From Bradysia coprophila (taxonomy: Eukaryota > Arthropoda > Insecta > Diptera > Sciaridae): a stretch of 64,000 nucleotides of DNA. The notes beneath the pieces were generated by a model that was given only the letters and a program-made list of their open reading frames with translations, was not told the DNA's origin and searched no databases. How positions within the stretch are numbered: the stretch's first letter is position 1; each line of letters starts with the position of its first letter. The stretch covers positions 4,971,739 through 5,035,738 of the forward strand of contig NC_050735.1 in the NCBI RefSeq assembly GCF_014529535.1, in the 5' to 3' direction. The position numbers and the translations under genes were made by a program. This document shows, piece by piece, positions 25,836 through 38,023 of this stretch.

Positions 25836-26529
25836 ATTTTATTGCCAAAATTGCATATTTAACTTCGGTTCGGATGGCGACACAGGGGCAAGTAATTTGT
25901 TACCCTCAACAGTCGATCTCGGACAATACCTTTTCGCTTTTAGGACGTCGGTCAGAAAGATATCTTCTCTGAGGGATGGAAGGGTATACAATAAATGTGC
26001 GAAATGACTAGTAATGATAATGACAATGAGAACAGCGGTAATGAAATTTCATTTACAGCCTATATGGCTACCATTCGTACCTTTTTGATAGTCAGAAACT
26101 TGCCGTTTTTCATCGCTAATTGAATACATTGTACGGCGTAGATATACGGGCTAACGATCTCAATAACGCACACTTCCATGCCCGAGTCCACCTGATTCAA
26201 TTTACAATTTGATGCAATGTCGATTACCTAAGGATAATAAAACCGCTTAAAACCATGGGTTGGTACAGATAGACATAAATGTGTTCAACTCATTTCCAGA
26301 TTCTTGGAATGGTAAGTGTATCCACACCGTTTAGCTCTCCATTTCCGAACTAAGATTGAAAGATCCGCCACCTTCAGACAGGACAGCACTGCTCCTAGCA
26401 TGAACACTGAATTGACAAGTGTCAAATTTGGAGGCTTTAGTGATAAGAGCTACCGCTTAGGACTGTTTATGTTGTATGTTTTAACACATTCAAAATAATT
26501 GCGGCCTGTCAACTTTCGACACCCTGGAC

Positions 26530-26637
26530 TTTACTTAAATAGTCGAGGAATGCCTCCAAATAAATTTCTGAAAATCAAAACGGAATTCTAGATTTTAAGA
26601 AAATTATTTGGAGGCATTCCACGACTATTTAAGTAAA
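26530..26637. repeat. Hairpin element, arms 34 bases and nearly perfect
   Basis: TTTACTTAAATAGTCGAGGA at the left and TCCACGACTATTTAAGTAAA at the right are part of 34-base arms with one mismatch, GAGG against GTGG. The loop is about 40 bases. It is probably a very short MITE. Because it lies between two convergent genes, it could be transcribed by read-through. Confidence 0.8.
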
Positions 26638-27005
26638 TTCAGTTTGGGTTTGGGTCAGATTCGGCTCTTGAAATTAAAATGTTCGGTTCGAATTCGGACT
26701 TGCAAGTGAAAGTTCAGATTCAGGTCAACCTGAATGGAAACTGGTCAACCCGATCTGAGCCTTACTACAAATACATTTCGATAATTGTCCACTCCATCAC
26801 ATCAGAGACTCGAATTACAGACTAACAATTCTCTACACCTTCGGACGGGCTTCATAATTGATACGAAATTAATTTATAAAGAAAATTACATTTTATTCCC
26901 CTTCATTATGACTTGAACAAATCAATGCGATCACAATTCGGAGTCGAAATGGAAATTGAATAAATTGCAAAATTTTGCACACAAACAAGTCTGCAAAATC
27001 AAAAA

Positions 27006-27011
27006 TTTATT
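27006..27011 (-). promoter_or_regulatory. Polyadenylation signal of SRP54
   Basis: AATAAA on the minus strand, about 20 bases after the SRP54 stop codon. Confidence 0.6.
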
Positions 27012-27031
27012 CGATTCAATTCTGGAACAAA

Positions 27032-28879
<1,848 letters not shown>

Positions 28880-29502
28880 TTAAAACCTAAATAAATAAGA
28901 GAAGAATTTCTTTTTCGATCAAGCACAACACGACACTTTTATGTAGTTTTTTTTAGAGAATTATTTTGACATTTTATGACGTTGGCATTTTAGGGTTACC
29001 AAAGTGATGAAAGTGACGGTGAACGACGCAGCCATTATTGCGGTATATAGTCGTTTTTGTATGATAAAGTTTGCATCGGGTCTGAAAAAGGCGCCAGGAA
29101 TTTTATCTTTTTTGAAAATGATGCTACAGATCTAGAAATTCTGCAAGAACACCTCACCTACGAAGGCAGTTGACACCCAAATAAGGCCTATTTTTAGGAT
29201 TTTTTTTAGATTTTTCAAGAATTTAGGAAATTTTTTAAAATCTTGGTAATTTTCGAAAATTTTGAAAAATTTCAGGAAATTCAAAAAATTAAAATCGCGA
29301 CAATTTTCAATTTTGGAACGTCTAGCATTTTCATCAGTTTGGAGAATTTGACAGATTTAAATTCTTCAAATTTTTGAAATTCTTTTAATTCGAGAATTTT
29401 CATAAATTTCGAGAATTTTTAAGTCACGAAGTGAATTTTTTTCCTTTTTTTATGTTTTCTGTTACTTTTCTTGAAGAAAAGACGATGTAGCTCAGTAATT
29501 TT

Positions 29503-30390
29503 TAGCCCCGTACGAAGTACGAAGGGGCTTATAGGATTACGATGCCGTGTGTAATTGATGGAATTCGAAGCAGACGGTAAGGGCAAAGTGTTTGCCTATG
29601 TTCATAGATAACGAATCCGCAATAAAAATTTTGTCCGTCTGTCCGTCCGTCTGTCACATCGATATCTTGAGTAAAGGTATTTGAAAGGTATTTACAATAC
29701 CGATCGAAAAAAAAAAGTTTATGTAAATCGGATGATCAACTCGTTAGTTAGACCGCTTGGTGTGAACTAGATACAGGGCGGCAAGCCGTTTTTGCTTGTA
29801 GGTTGGCCAAATTTGAACGGATTTAGATGGATTTTGCTTTATTAGATTATTGACCGTACCAATCAGGGAAAAAAAAGTTCATGGAATTCGGTTTACCGGA
29901 GCGTGAGCTAGGTCTCTTGGAGTGAGCTTATATGTGGCTACTCGGCCGTACAGTGAACGTGGTGTTTTTTGTTAATATATCGAGTAAACTTTGACCGAAT
30001 TTCATGATTTTTTTTTGTTTGAAAGGTATTATTGAATGTAACGCAGCTGTACTAATTTCCACCTCCTAACAAAATGGCCGTCGGCCGCCATTTTGGATTT
30101 TTGTAAAACAATAGAAATCGGTGAAAATGATACTTACAAAGTTACTGATCAGTGGGATGTGATTAGTTATGTGTGTGGGGTGTTTCAAGCATCCCAAATA
30201 TGGATATCTATTTGTAAATATATACAGCTATATTGAGCTATATAACGGTGTAGATACTTCTTTTGAGCTATATACTAGCATATTTATTAGTAAAATGTTT
30301 ATTTATAGGTAAATATAGGTTAATATAAATTGTTGCAAAATTTTTTAAGTTTGGGTTACAGTTGAAAGGAACGTCGTACGGGGCTTCGTA
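29503..30390. mobile_element. Non-autonomous element with GCCCCGTACGAAG ends
   Basis: The left edge reads AGCCCCGTACGAAGTACGAA. The right edge carries the inverted phrase CGTCGTACGGGGCTTCG. The inside has a distinctive pyrimidine block made of repeated TCCGTCTG (29634-29656) and no intact frame. It looks like a repeated, non-coding or decayed DNA element. The outer boundaries are approximate and I see no target duplication. Confidence 0.5.
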
Positions 30391-30454
30391 ATTGCTCTAT
30401 GCGCAATTTTTAAGACGTGCACATTTCATAAGAATTTTAGGTTAGTAGGTTTAG

Positions 30455-30660
30455 GGTAAGAGTAGGGCGACTGACGAACTAGGGTCGCGTACGCAATAGA
30501 TGTACGGGTTCGTACGGGGCTCAGTCGCAGCGAACGCTCCGACTGTTCTGACGGCTCGTTTCCATAGAACATTCTCAGGACCCACCAAAGGGCGCATTGG
30601 GATCGAATCAGGGACTAACCTGAGGAACATCGTGGCTGGGAATTTTCCCACCCGCGCCTT
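30455..30660. other. GC-rich block upstream of the LINE remnant
   Basis: These 200 bases are far richer in G+C than their surroundings, and reading frames are open on both strands for about 65 codons. Position and composition suggest it is the 5' part of the LINE remnant that follows, though no domain can be read. Confidence 0.35.
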
Positions 30661-30891
30661 TTGAATCCCACGAATTCAATTTTGCCCACACTAAATTTTT
30701 TTACAACAACGTAAAAAGTACTTTGATTTTATTCCAAGTTTTCGATTAGTTTTAGTTTAGTTTTCGTTTAGTTCGTGACAAGTTGGTTTTAGCGTAATAA
30801 TTAGTAGGTCGACAGATCCGTACCATTTAAATTTCAAGTCGTTGATTGATGATTTGATTAAGAATTAAGAGACTGACAGCCTCTCCATTCT

Positions 30892-32060
30892 GTGTACAAG
30901 ACTGTCGACCACTCGCCGACTCTAGACAACACGATATTAAAGTTAATATCAGTTAGAAATTACAAAAATCGACAGTGGCAGCGAAACCATGTCCTCAGCA
31001 TTGACAAGAAAATTAACCATCTAAACAAATTGATCAAAGCTCAATTTAAATTCTTTAATAAGGAAAGGTGGAACGACAGACTTTCACAGTTGAAAAAATA
31101 CTCTAACCAACTGTGGAAGATTACTAGGCTGGTTAGCAATTGCAAAAGCAGTCTTCATTCCTTAAGGATACATCAGCTGCTAGCAACTACAGACCGAATT
31201 AGCCTGCCAAACTCCATCAGCAAAATCTTTGAAAAAATTATTTTGAATCGATTACGGCTGTTTATTAAAACCAACAACATCTTTGTTTGATGCTCGGTTT
31301 TCGAGCTGGTCGTTCAACGAATCATCAACTTTTCAGGGTAGCTAATCATATCCAACAAGCTCTAAATAAGAAAAACTCTAAAGGATTGATCACATTTGAC
31401 ATAGAGAAGGCCTTTGATAGTGCATGGCATAAGAGTCTAATACACAAAATGTTCCTTCGAAAGTTTCCTTCCTATCTTATTAAAATTGTTCAATCATTTC
31501 CACAAAAACGTTCTTTGTAGCAAATTGTCAGAAATCTAGGATATCTAACTCATATCCTAGCAGTAGTCCCACAAGGAAGCGTGCTGATTCCTACCCTTTA
31601 TTACATATTCACTTCAGATTTGATTGTAACGTAAGTCATAGTGAAAAGACGTTTCTCGCAGATGATTACTGCATATATGTTTTCCCAAATGGCAAAATTA
31701 TCAAGAAATTGCATGCCATTGGTAAGATCTGAAATTATTCTGCAAAATGGGAAATCAAATTAAATGACAACAAAATAAACGCGGGCTTTTTTACCAGAAG
31801 AAGGGCTCGAAAGTGGAAGAAAAATGTGTTTCAAATCTCCCTAGGAAAAATTCGAGACTTTTTTAATCATTGTTTTTGGCGCCTCTAAGTAAGAATTAGT
31901 CAGTCATTTCTGCGCCTTTTCGTCGAATTCCCATCCACGGGAAAATCCTTACGTTAGTCCCTGGATCCAATCGCCCAGTATGGCCAGGCCTGGGTGTCTC
32001 CTAAACAGAATACTATGACGAAGTTGCGTACGAATCTCTCTTAGACGGTTAATATTAGGC
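30892..32060 (+). mobile_element. Non-LTR retrotransposon (LINE) remnant, jockey/CR1-like reverse transcriptase
   Basis: The pieces come in the expected order. First is a linker with W, R and K-rich motifs (30892-31150). Next is a shortened ISLPNSISKIFEKIILNRL block (31199-31260), corresponding to the RPISLL...KIFEKII region. GFRAGRSTNHQL and ITFDIEKAFDSAWH follow at 31293-31430 (reverse-transcriptase finger and palm), then VPQGSVL near 31565 and LADDYC near 31658, the catalytic Asp-Asp box with Tyr replaced by Leu. A weak C-terminal match (QYG-W) lies near 31977. Several stops and frame changes and at least one internal deletion break it. Endonuclease and poly(A) tail were not found. It is old and inactive. 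Confidence 0.85.
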
Positions 32061-32699
32061 ACTTTGGCATTTACGCCCGCTTTTGCAAACGAAATCGCCT
32101 AATCGTCCGAGACACCCGACTCGACCCGATCCGACTTATGTTTATCTGTTTTTTTTTTTGAAGGTAACAATGGACAGCACTTCCTAACGACCTCTATCAC
32201 ATACCTGTATCAGACCTCGAAATTTACAGCTCTTCGTTGGTAACGATTATTCGACAGCAGAATACCTCACAAGTTACTGGTGAGCTTCTACTCAGAAAGA
32301 ATTTTATTTTTTACTCCGGTCAAACAATTTGCTTTAAGGTCCTTGCGGTGAAACATTAACAATTGCCACAGTAATTTTGAACTTTATTGCAAGAGAATTG
32401 ACTTACATTAGGTGCATGATAACCGACTACACTACCAAGAACAATGTAACACAACAACCAAAAAACTAACTTCTCCTACGTGTTATGTCCGCTTCAAGGT
32501 GATAGTCCTTCCACCTTTCCCTATTACAGTCCCATTTGGAGTTCATAGAATCGTAAATGATTTTGCTAAAACCAATCGAACCAACGAACATTCCAAATCA
32601 TTGCTGTTTCTGCTCTATTGTTCGTCTTTTGATTTCTTTCGTTGCCTGATAATTTGAAAATTAGTCTCCCGTCTCGGCATCATCAGTATCTTCAATCAC

Positions 32700-35646
32700 T
32701 TACTTTGATTTGCAAGGTACGTCCCAGAATTTGAAGCCGTCACCAAAGTGCTCGCCATCCTCTAGCGTTTGTGGCAATTCTCTGTCCATAGTTTCCGGTA
32801 AGAAGAGTATGGACGTACCGCCGATGATAGCGACCGCAACTAATATCCAAAATGGCACCGAATGATGGACCACTTGCAAGTAGATGACAAATGGCGAAAT
32901 CATATTTGCCACATATCCCAAATTGTGCACGAATGCGACACCTTGAGCTCGGACCACCGTAGGTAAGTATTCTGTTGCAACTTGTTGTCCAATGTTGTAC
33001 GAACAGTTGACAAGAAATCGTCCAATAATCATGAAGGTCATGGCGAGTATAACTGCGAGATGAAAAATAATTCAAATAAACGGCGATTTTCTTGCAACGC
33101 AGCACTGCTTCCAGCATGAAATGAAAAAGAAAATATTCAGAGGCTAAATCCTAAGTGATAGCCCTTATCACTTTGACACTTTTCAATTCAGTGTTCATGT
33201 TGGGAGCAGTGCTGTGCTTGCAGCCACTAGCCTACCATTTCCATTTACGGTAAATGATAAAATGATGCTACACACTGCACACAAACACATCGAACCAAAC
33301 AATGGCCATCGTCGACCCCATCGATCCAAAACAAAAGTTAGAGCTAAGGATGCCGGAAATTCCGTTGCAGACGCTAGTGTAAAGGCTATGAAAATGTTCA
33401 GGCCAATGGACGTGATGCTGCGTATGTAACCGTCATACACCAACGACACGCTCATGTAAATGACTATCATCAAAAGTGTCGTCTTTCGAAGCTTTGGCGT
33501 CTTAAACAGATCAAGCAGTGAATAGTTTCGATCCTGTTGCGATTCGATGTTTCGCTGGCACGTTTCGATGAAGCTTTTGAACACATCCGGGTCGATGGTC
33601 TTCTTGTTGATTCGTTCAAATTTGTGAATTATGGACGTTGCCTTTTCAATGCGATTTTGTGATAGAAGCCACCTGTAACGTAAAATTTTGTTGCTTGAAA
33701 TTATTTGCCCGAGCGAATTAGTCGTAGGCAAAAATTAGGCGAGGAAGAAGAAGAAGAGAAGAGCGAGCCTCTTGCGAAAGCGAAATACTGCCTCTTTTCG
33801 ACGCACGCTTTTGAGTCACACATAAATTCCATGTGCTACAAATTGTAAGCGTAAGCATGGCTACCAATTAATCACAAATTGCAACTGGTATTTAATTTGA
33901 AATCTTGCTAATCGCAGATCTTATCAATCATTTTCGTCGTGTCGAAGGTACGGAACTGACTACGTACGAAAATGATTGTCTGATAAGTGGATGATAAAAT
34001 CACTAAGGTAGTACGTAACGCTGTAGTTATAGAGTAAATGAATGTGTGATAATAGATTTCAGTCGATATGTGCAGAACAAGTAGTTACGAATCAGATAAG
34101 TAAAAATGTTTGTACGCAAAATCATGAGCGGCAAAATTAGATGCAATTAGAGAGACATATATTATTCAAACCAACAGGACCGGACTGGCTACCCAACGGC
34201 CGCTCAGGCACGTAAAATCGATTATTGAAATTTAAAAGGTTTTAGCGGTTCTTCGGGCCCTTTAGTGCTTTCAGCAACAATAAAACCTTTACCTGGCTGA
34301 CTCAGGAACGATCCACGGAGTGAATATGGCCAATATCAACGGTGCTGATAATACAATCGATAAAATCCGCCAATCATTGACCCCGTACGCAATCCAAGGC
34401 ATAATCAACGATCCTAGGCCAAAATATATTGCTGTACACATATTTGCCACGAATGTACGCCACTTCGGGCCCACATACTCAAGTGCTGCAAGACCAATTA
34501 GAGTTAGCACCGATTCGGTAATACTCGAAACACTTTACCGAGAATGTACATCAGCGTAAAGCAATTGTCGAACGCAAATCCAGCAAAGTAGCGACACAAC
34601 GTAAATGACCAGAAATGGTGACAGAATGCCGTACCAATTCCGGCTAGACCGCCCACTACATTCGCTCCGATAAGTGCTGGAACTCGCCCGAACCGGTCCG
34701 CAATCCATCCAAACAACAGCCCACCAGTGATTGCTCCGAGAAAAAATACCGACTGTGCTATGGTTGGCAGGGCATCACTTTCACACACCCATCCCAACTG
34801 TGACGAGACAAATTTGATATCAGTTAATTTATGGAGAAACACCAGAAACGAAAGATAAACGAACCTCCGTTGCTATGGTTGTATAAGGTATTTCAGAATG
34901 ATCGAATTCATATCCAAAAATGCACGATTGTATCGGCCACGATGGATCGCCTTCGGTGATATTGTTCAGCAATTTTTCGGTGAAATTCACACTGTACATT
35001 GTGCACCGACTCATTTCACCATTATTCAAAGGTATCGCCAGCCTTAATCTGAATGAAGCAAATCAAACAATCTGTTCTTAAAAGTCTTGATCAAAAGAAG
35101 TAAAAGATACGATATGGTAACTACACTTCTCTCAGATGGCTGTCGTTTGTTAATTACACTTTTTGAGAGAGGTGTTTCAAAATAACTAAGTTATTCACTC
35201 CCCACCTTCGCACTAAAAAAACGGGCCTTCGAATCCGTTTCACTTAAAAGAATACACTGACTATTGCTATAGACTTACCTATCACTCGCGTCCAAATGAA
35301 GCAACTCCGGTACATTGCACCAATAATCATCCGGAACCAACGTAATAAATATTTGAGTAAAATAAACGAACACATAAAACAGCGTGTACGGTGCCAATAA
35401 TAGAAACAAAATTCTTTGATACGTGCCAAAATTACCAATGTGAGGTAATAAGTCATCAAAATCTACACCATCCTTCAGTGGTTTGTCTTTGCAATCGCTG
35501 TCTTTGTTGCCATTGATTGTATTAGATTTCTCCACATCGAAAGTTAAGTCCTTCGTAATATCTATGTAACTGATTTTAATTTCACGAGACCCTTCTTCCA
35601 CTGTTTCTGAAGTGGCAGCATATTTCCCGACCGATTCACCACTCAT
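32700..35646 (-). CDS. SLC22-family organic ion/carcinine-type transporter, six exons, 597 aa
   Basis: This is a twelve-helix major facilitator of the plasma membrane that moves organic cations, anions or zwitterions. Exons are 35279-35646, 34865-35048, 34539-34797, 34293-34485, 33236-33672 and 32700-33052. Phases agree at every junction and give 597 residues. The second donor is a non-standard GTTCGT. A cytoplasmic N-terminus of about 85 residues precedes helix 1. The glycosylated extracellular loop (NFT, NIT, several Cys) is encoded by exon 2. LGWVCESD, the motif A copy GWIADRFGRVPALIG and ALEYVGPKWR follow. The second motif A copy is DRWGRR, and the SLC22 tail signature is LPET-DRELPQTLED. 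Insect relatives carry carcinine or beta-alanine in glia and photoreceptors, but substrate cannot be read from sequence. Intron 3 (34486-34538) is only 53 bases. The coding region is intact. Confidence 0.9.
33919..33987. repeat. Hairpin in transporter intron 4
   Basis: CTTATCAATCATTTTCGT is mirrored by ACGAAAATGATTGTCTGATAAG within the 619-base intron 33673-34292. It is a short imperfect inverted repeat, probably a MITE relic. Confidence 0.5.
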
Positions 35647-37443
35647 TATTTGAGATTTTACACTTTAGACACCTTTGCAACACCTCAACGTGTTTAAAAG
35701 AAAAGAAACTCCAAACACCCTACTGACTGTCTCTGAAGCTTTTATAGAAGTGAATATGCCTGACTAAGATGTGACTAACTTAACTATTTCACAAAATATT
35801 ATCTTGTCCGAATTTGACGTCTTTCGAAGTTTTAATTGTTAATTTTGATGTTGATTAATTATATCAACAATTATCATCTTTAATCTGATAATCGCACGTT
35901 GTCCAAAATGTAATTTCGTCGTCTATAATCGGACATAATTATTAAACATTACAATGGTCAGCAGCTATGATGGCTATTTAAAAAAAAATATATATTTTCG
36001 TCATTTTAAGAGGACTAGTCCGTTTTACTTCTGAGAATGCTCTCAATCGAAAGTTTACGGAATTGGTCATTATCAGCCTTGCAAATTTTTACATTAAAAA
36101 AACTTAAAGCTTCAGCAGGACGATAACATCACTGTTAATTAATCTCACCACTCAAATTTGAAACTTAATCTACGAAAATTTTTCTCATTGACCGACTTAA
36201 ATCTTGCAATAAAATCAGTGAACCTCTAGTTACAACTGCATTTTGCGAGCTGGATGTTATTCGCATGCTCGATTATGAATTTAACCTTGTAATTTAAAAA
36301 AATTAAATTAAGTTTCACTCCACCTGTGTCGTTGGAGACTATAGTGCATTGAATCACTAGTGTCATATTTTATATTACTTCAGCCAACCATATGCCAAGG
36401 ATGAATCGTCAAAGGATTTTAATGTTCCATTTGGAGACATCGTGCCAAATATCGGTGAAAGGTTTAAAGTCAACAAAATGAAGTCTGGAAGGTGTTATCT
36501 CGCCTTGACTTGAGATATGATGTCTTCCTTTACAATAGTAGCAGAAATTTATTTTACTCTGCCATGAAAATATGGATTGAAATGTGGTTTTTGGGGTGGT
36601 AAAATGATTTTTAAATTGTTTTAAATTGAATTTGTGGCTGAGGCGACCGCAATTTTAGATTTTTATGCACAAAAAAAACAATTTAACAACCGACTCTATT
36701 CTTCTCATTTATAATCTAACTCACTCGCTTTTCCGTTGCCAAACTGTCTACTAATCCTGCACGCTATCTACACCGAAATCTGAAATTGAATTGCCACCCA
36801 TCAGAAATGTTGTTACGAATCTCTTCCTGTTATCAAAATAACAGAGAGATAGCCGAATCGATTTGATTTTAAATCAAGATTAAATCCTGTGATAATCTAA
36901 ATTTACACAATCGATTCTACGTTTTTTCCCCTTATCAGAGCACAGATATTAGCAAATAATCTATCAATTGATCAAATAGATACCGATTTTTCGTTTGGTT
37001 CGATTGAATTTTATTAACATTCTTTAATTCATTCTAAGCCGAGAAGTTTGTCGATTGGACTATTTTACGGATTTACCGATTAGCACAAACTGGATTTAAC
37101 TAGGAAAAGTAAAATTCGTCGACTTTTCTCATGAAACCGGTTTGAAGAAGTATTGAAAAAACGGTTTTTGAATTGTAATTGCATCAAACGATAACACAAT
37201 AGGTCTTACTAAAACCATTATGGAAGGAACTAATTTCATTCTGCAACTGAGTTGACTACCCGACGTACCATTGTCGTACCAGTTGGAAATTGCGCATTTC
37301 GATGGTGTTGTTTGTGGGCAGAGCTTAGCAAGGGTCACAAGTCACCCGCGAAAACGTAATTTCTAACTTTTTTCCCGAGGTCAAAACAACAAAGTCTCAT
37401 TCGTGAAAATTACAGATTAAGGTAAGTACGTTTAGTTTGTGTT

Positions 37444-37633
37444 TCACTAAGGAAAAGGAGTTGAAAATCTCACCTGTAGCTGGTAATTTTGGCTTCAGGT
37501 AATATACAATAGCTGCCACAGCTATAGCACCGCATACAAAAAATACAGCTGTCGCAGCAATTATAATAGCCAAAATTACCTGGAGCCAAAATTACCAGCT
37601 ACATGTGAGATTTTCAACTCATTTTCCTCAGTG
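37444..37633. repeat. 190-base hairpin element, arms about 60 bases
   Basis: CACTAAGGAAAAGGAGTTGA through TTTTGGCTTCAGGTAAT on the left is matched by ATTACCTGGAGCCAAAATTA through TTCCTCAGTG on the right, with few mismatches. The core repeats small AGCTGCCACAGCTAT-type palindromes. It has no coding capacity and resembles a recent MITE. Confidence 0.8.
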
Positions 37634-37931
37634 TATAGGGAAAAACGTTATGGTGAACAAGTGGTATGCTCACATTACACATGAGGGATGAACGAAATTT
37701 GGTTTTAAAATAGGTTGAAATCTGTGGAAATTGTCTTAGAGTCGCCTTCATGGAACTTTATCTCATATACCGATGAATCGAACTCAAAAGAATCCAATAT
37801 GCCCTACGAAAAGTCAGATAGATATCGAGCTATTTCGGTTTAAAGTTCCGTTCGTCAGCGACCATGGTTATGGTTCGCTTCAAATGGTCCTCTGAGAATC
37901 AAGCACATCATTTTCCAAATATAATTTTTGT

Positions 37932-37937
37932 TTTATT
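37932..37937 (-). promoter_or_regulatory. Polyadenylation signal of ARMH3
   Basis: AATAAA on the minus strand about 90 bases after the ARMH3 stop. Confidence 0.5.
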
Positions 37938-38023
37938 TGTAAAATAGCGAAATTGATCAGTCAATTCCTTTAACACAAAATCTGCACATAAATCAAAGAA
38001 ATTTCCTTTAAAATTTTCCAGCA

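Larger units (their letters stand above)
25836..27031. other. Intergenic region between convergent TRIT1 and SRP54
   Basis: It contains possible TRIT1 and SRP54 3' UTRs and the hairpin at 26530-26637. No coding frame is supported. Confidence 0.6.
35647..38023. other. Intergenic region, transporter upstream side and ARMH3 3' side
   Basis: No gene is supported. It contains the hairpin element 37444-37633 and the ARMH3 polyadenylation signal at 37932-37937. Frames near 37129-37338 are short and without motifs. Confidence 0.6.

Noticed and set aside
30451-30651. 66-codon minus-strand frame in the GC-rich block
   Set aside because: Open on both strands because of composition; more likely part of the LINE remnant than a host gene.
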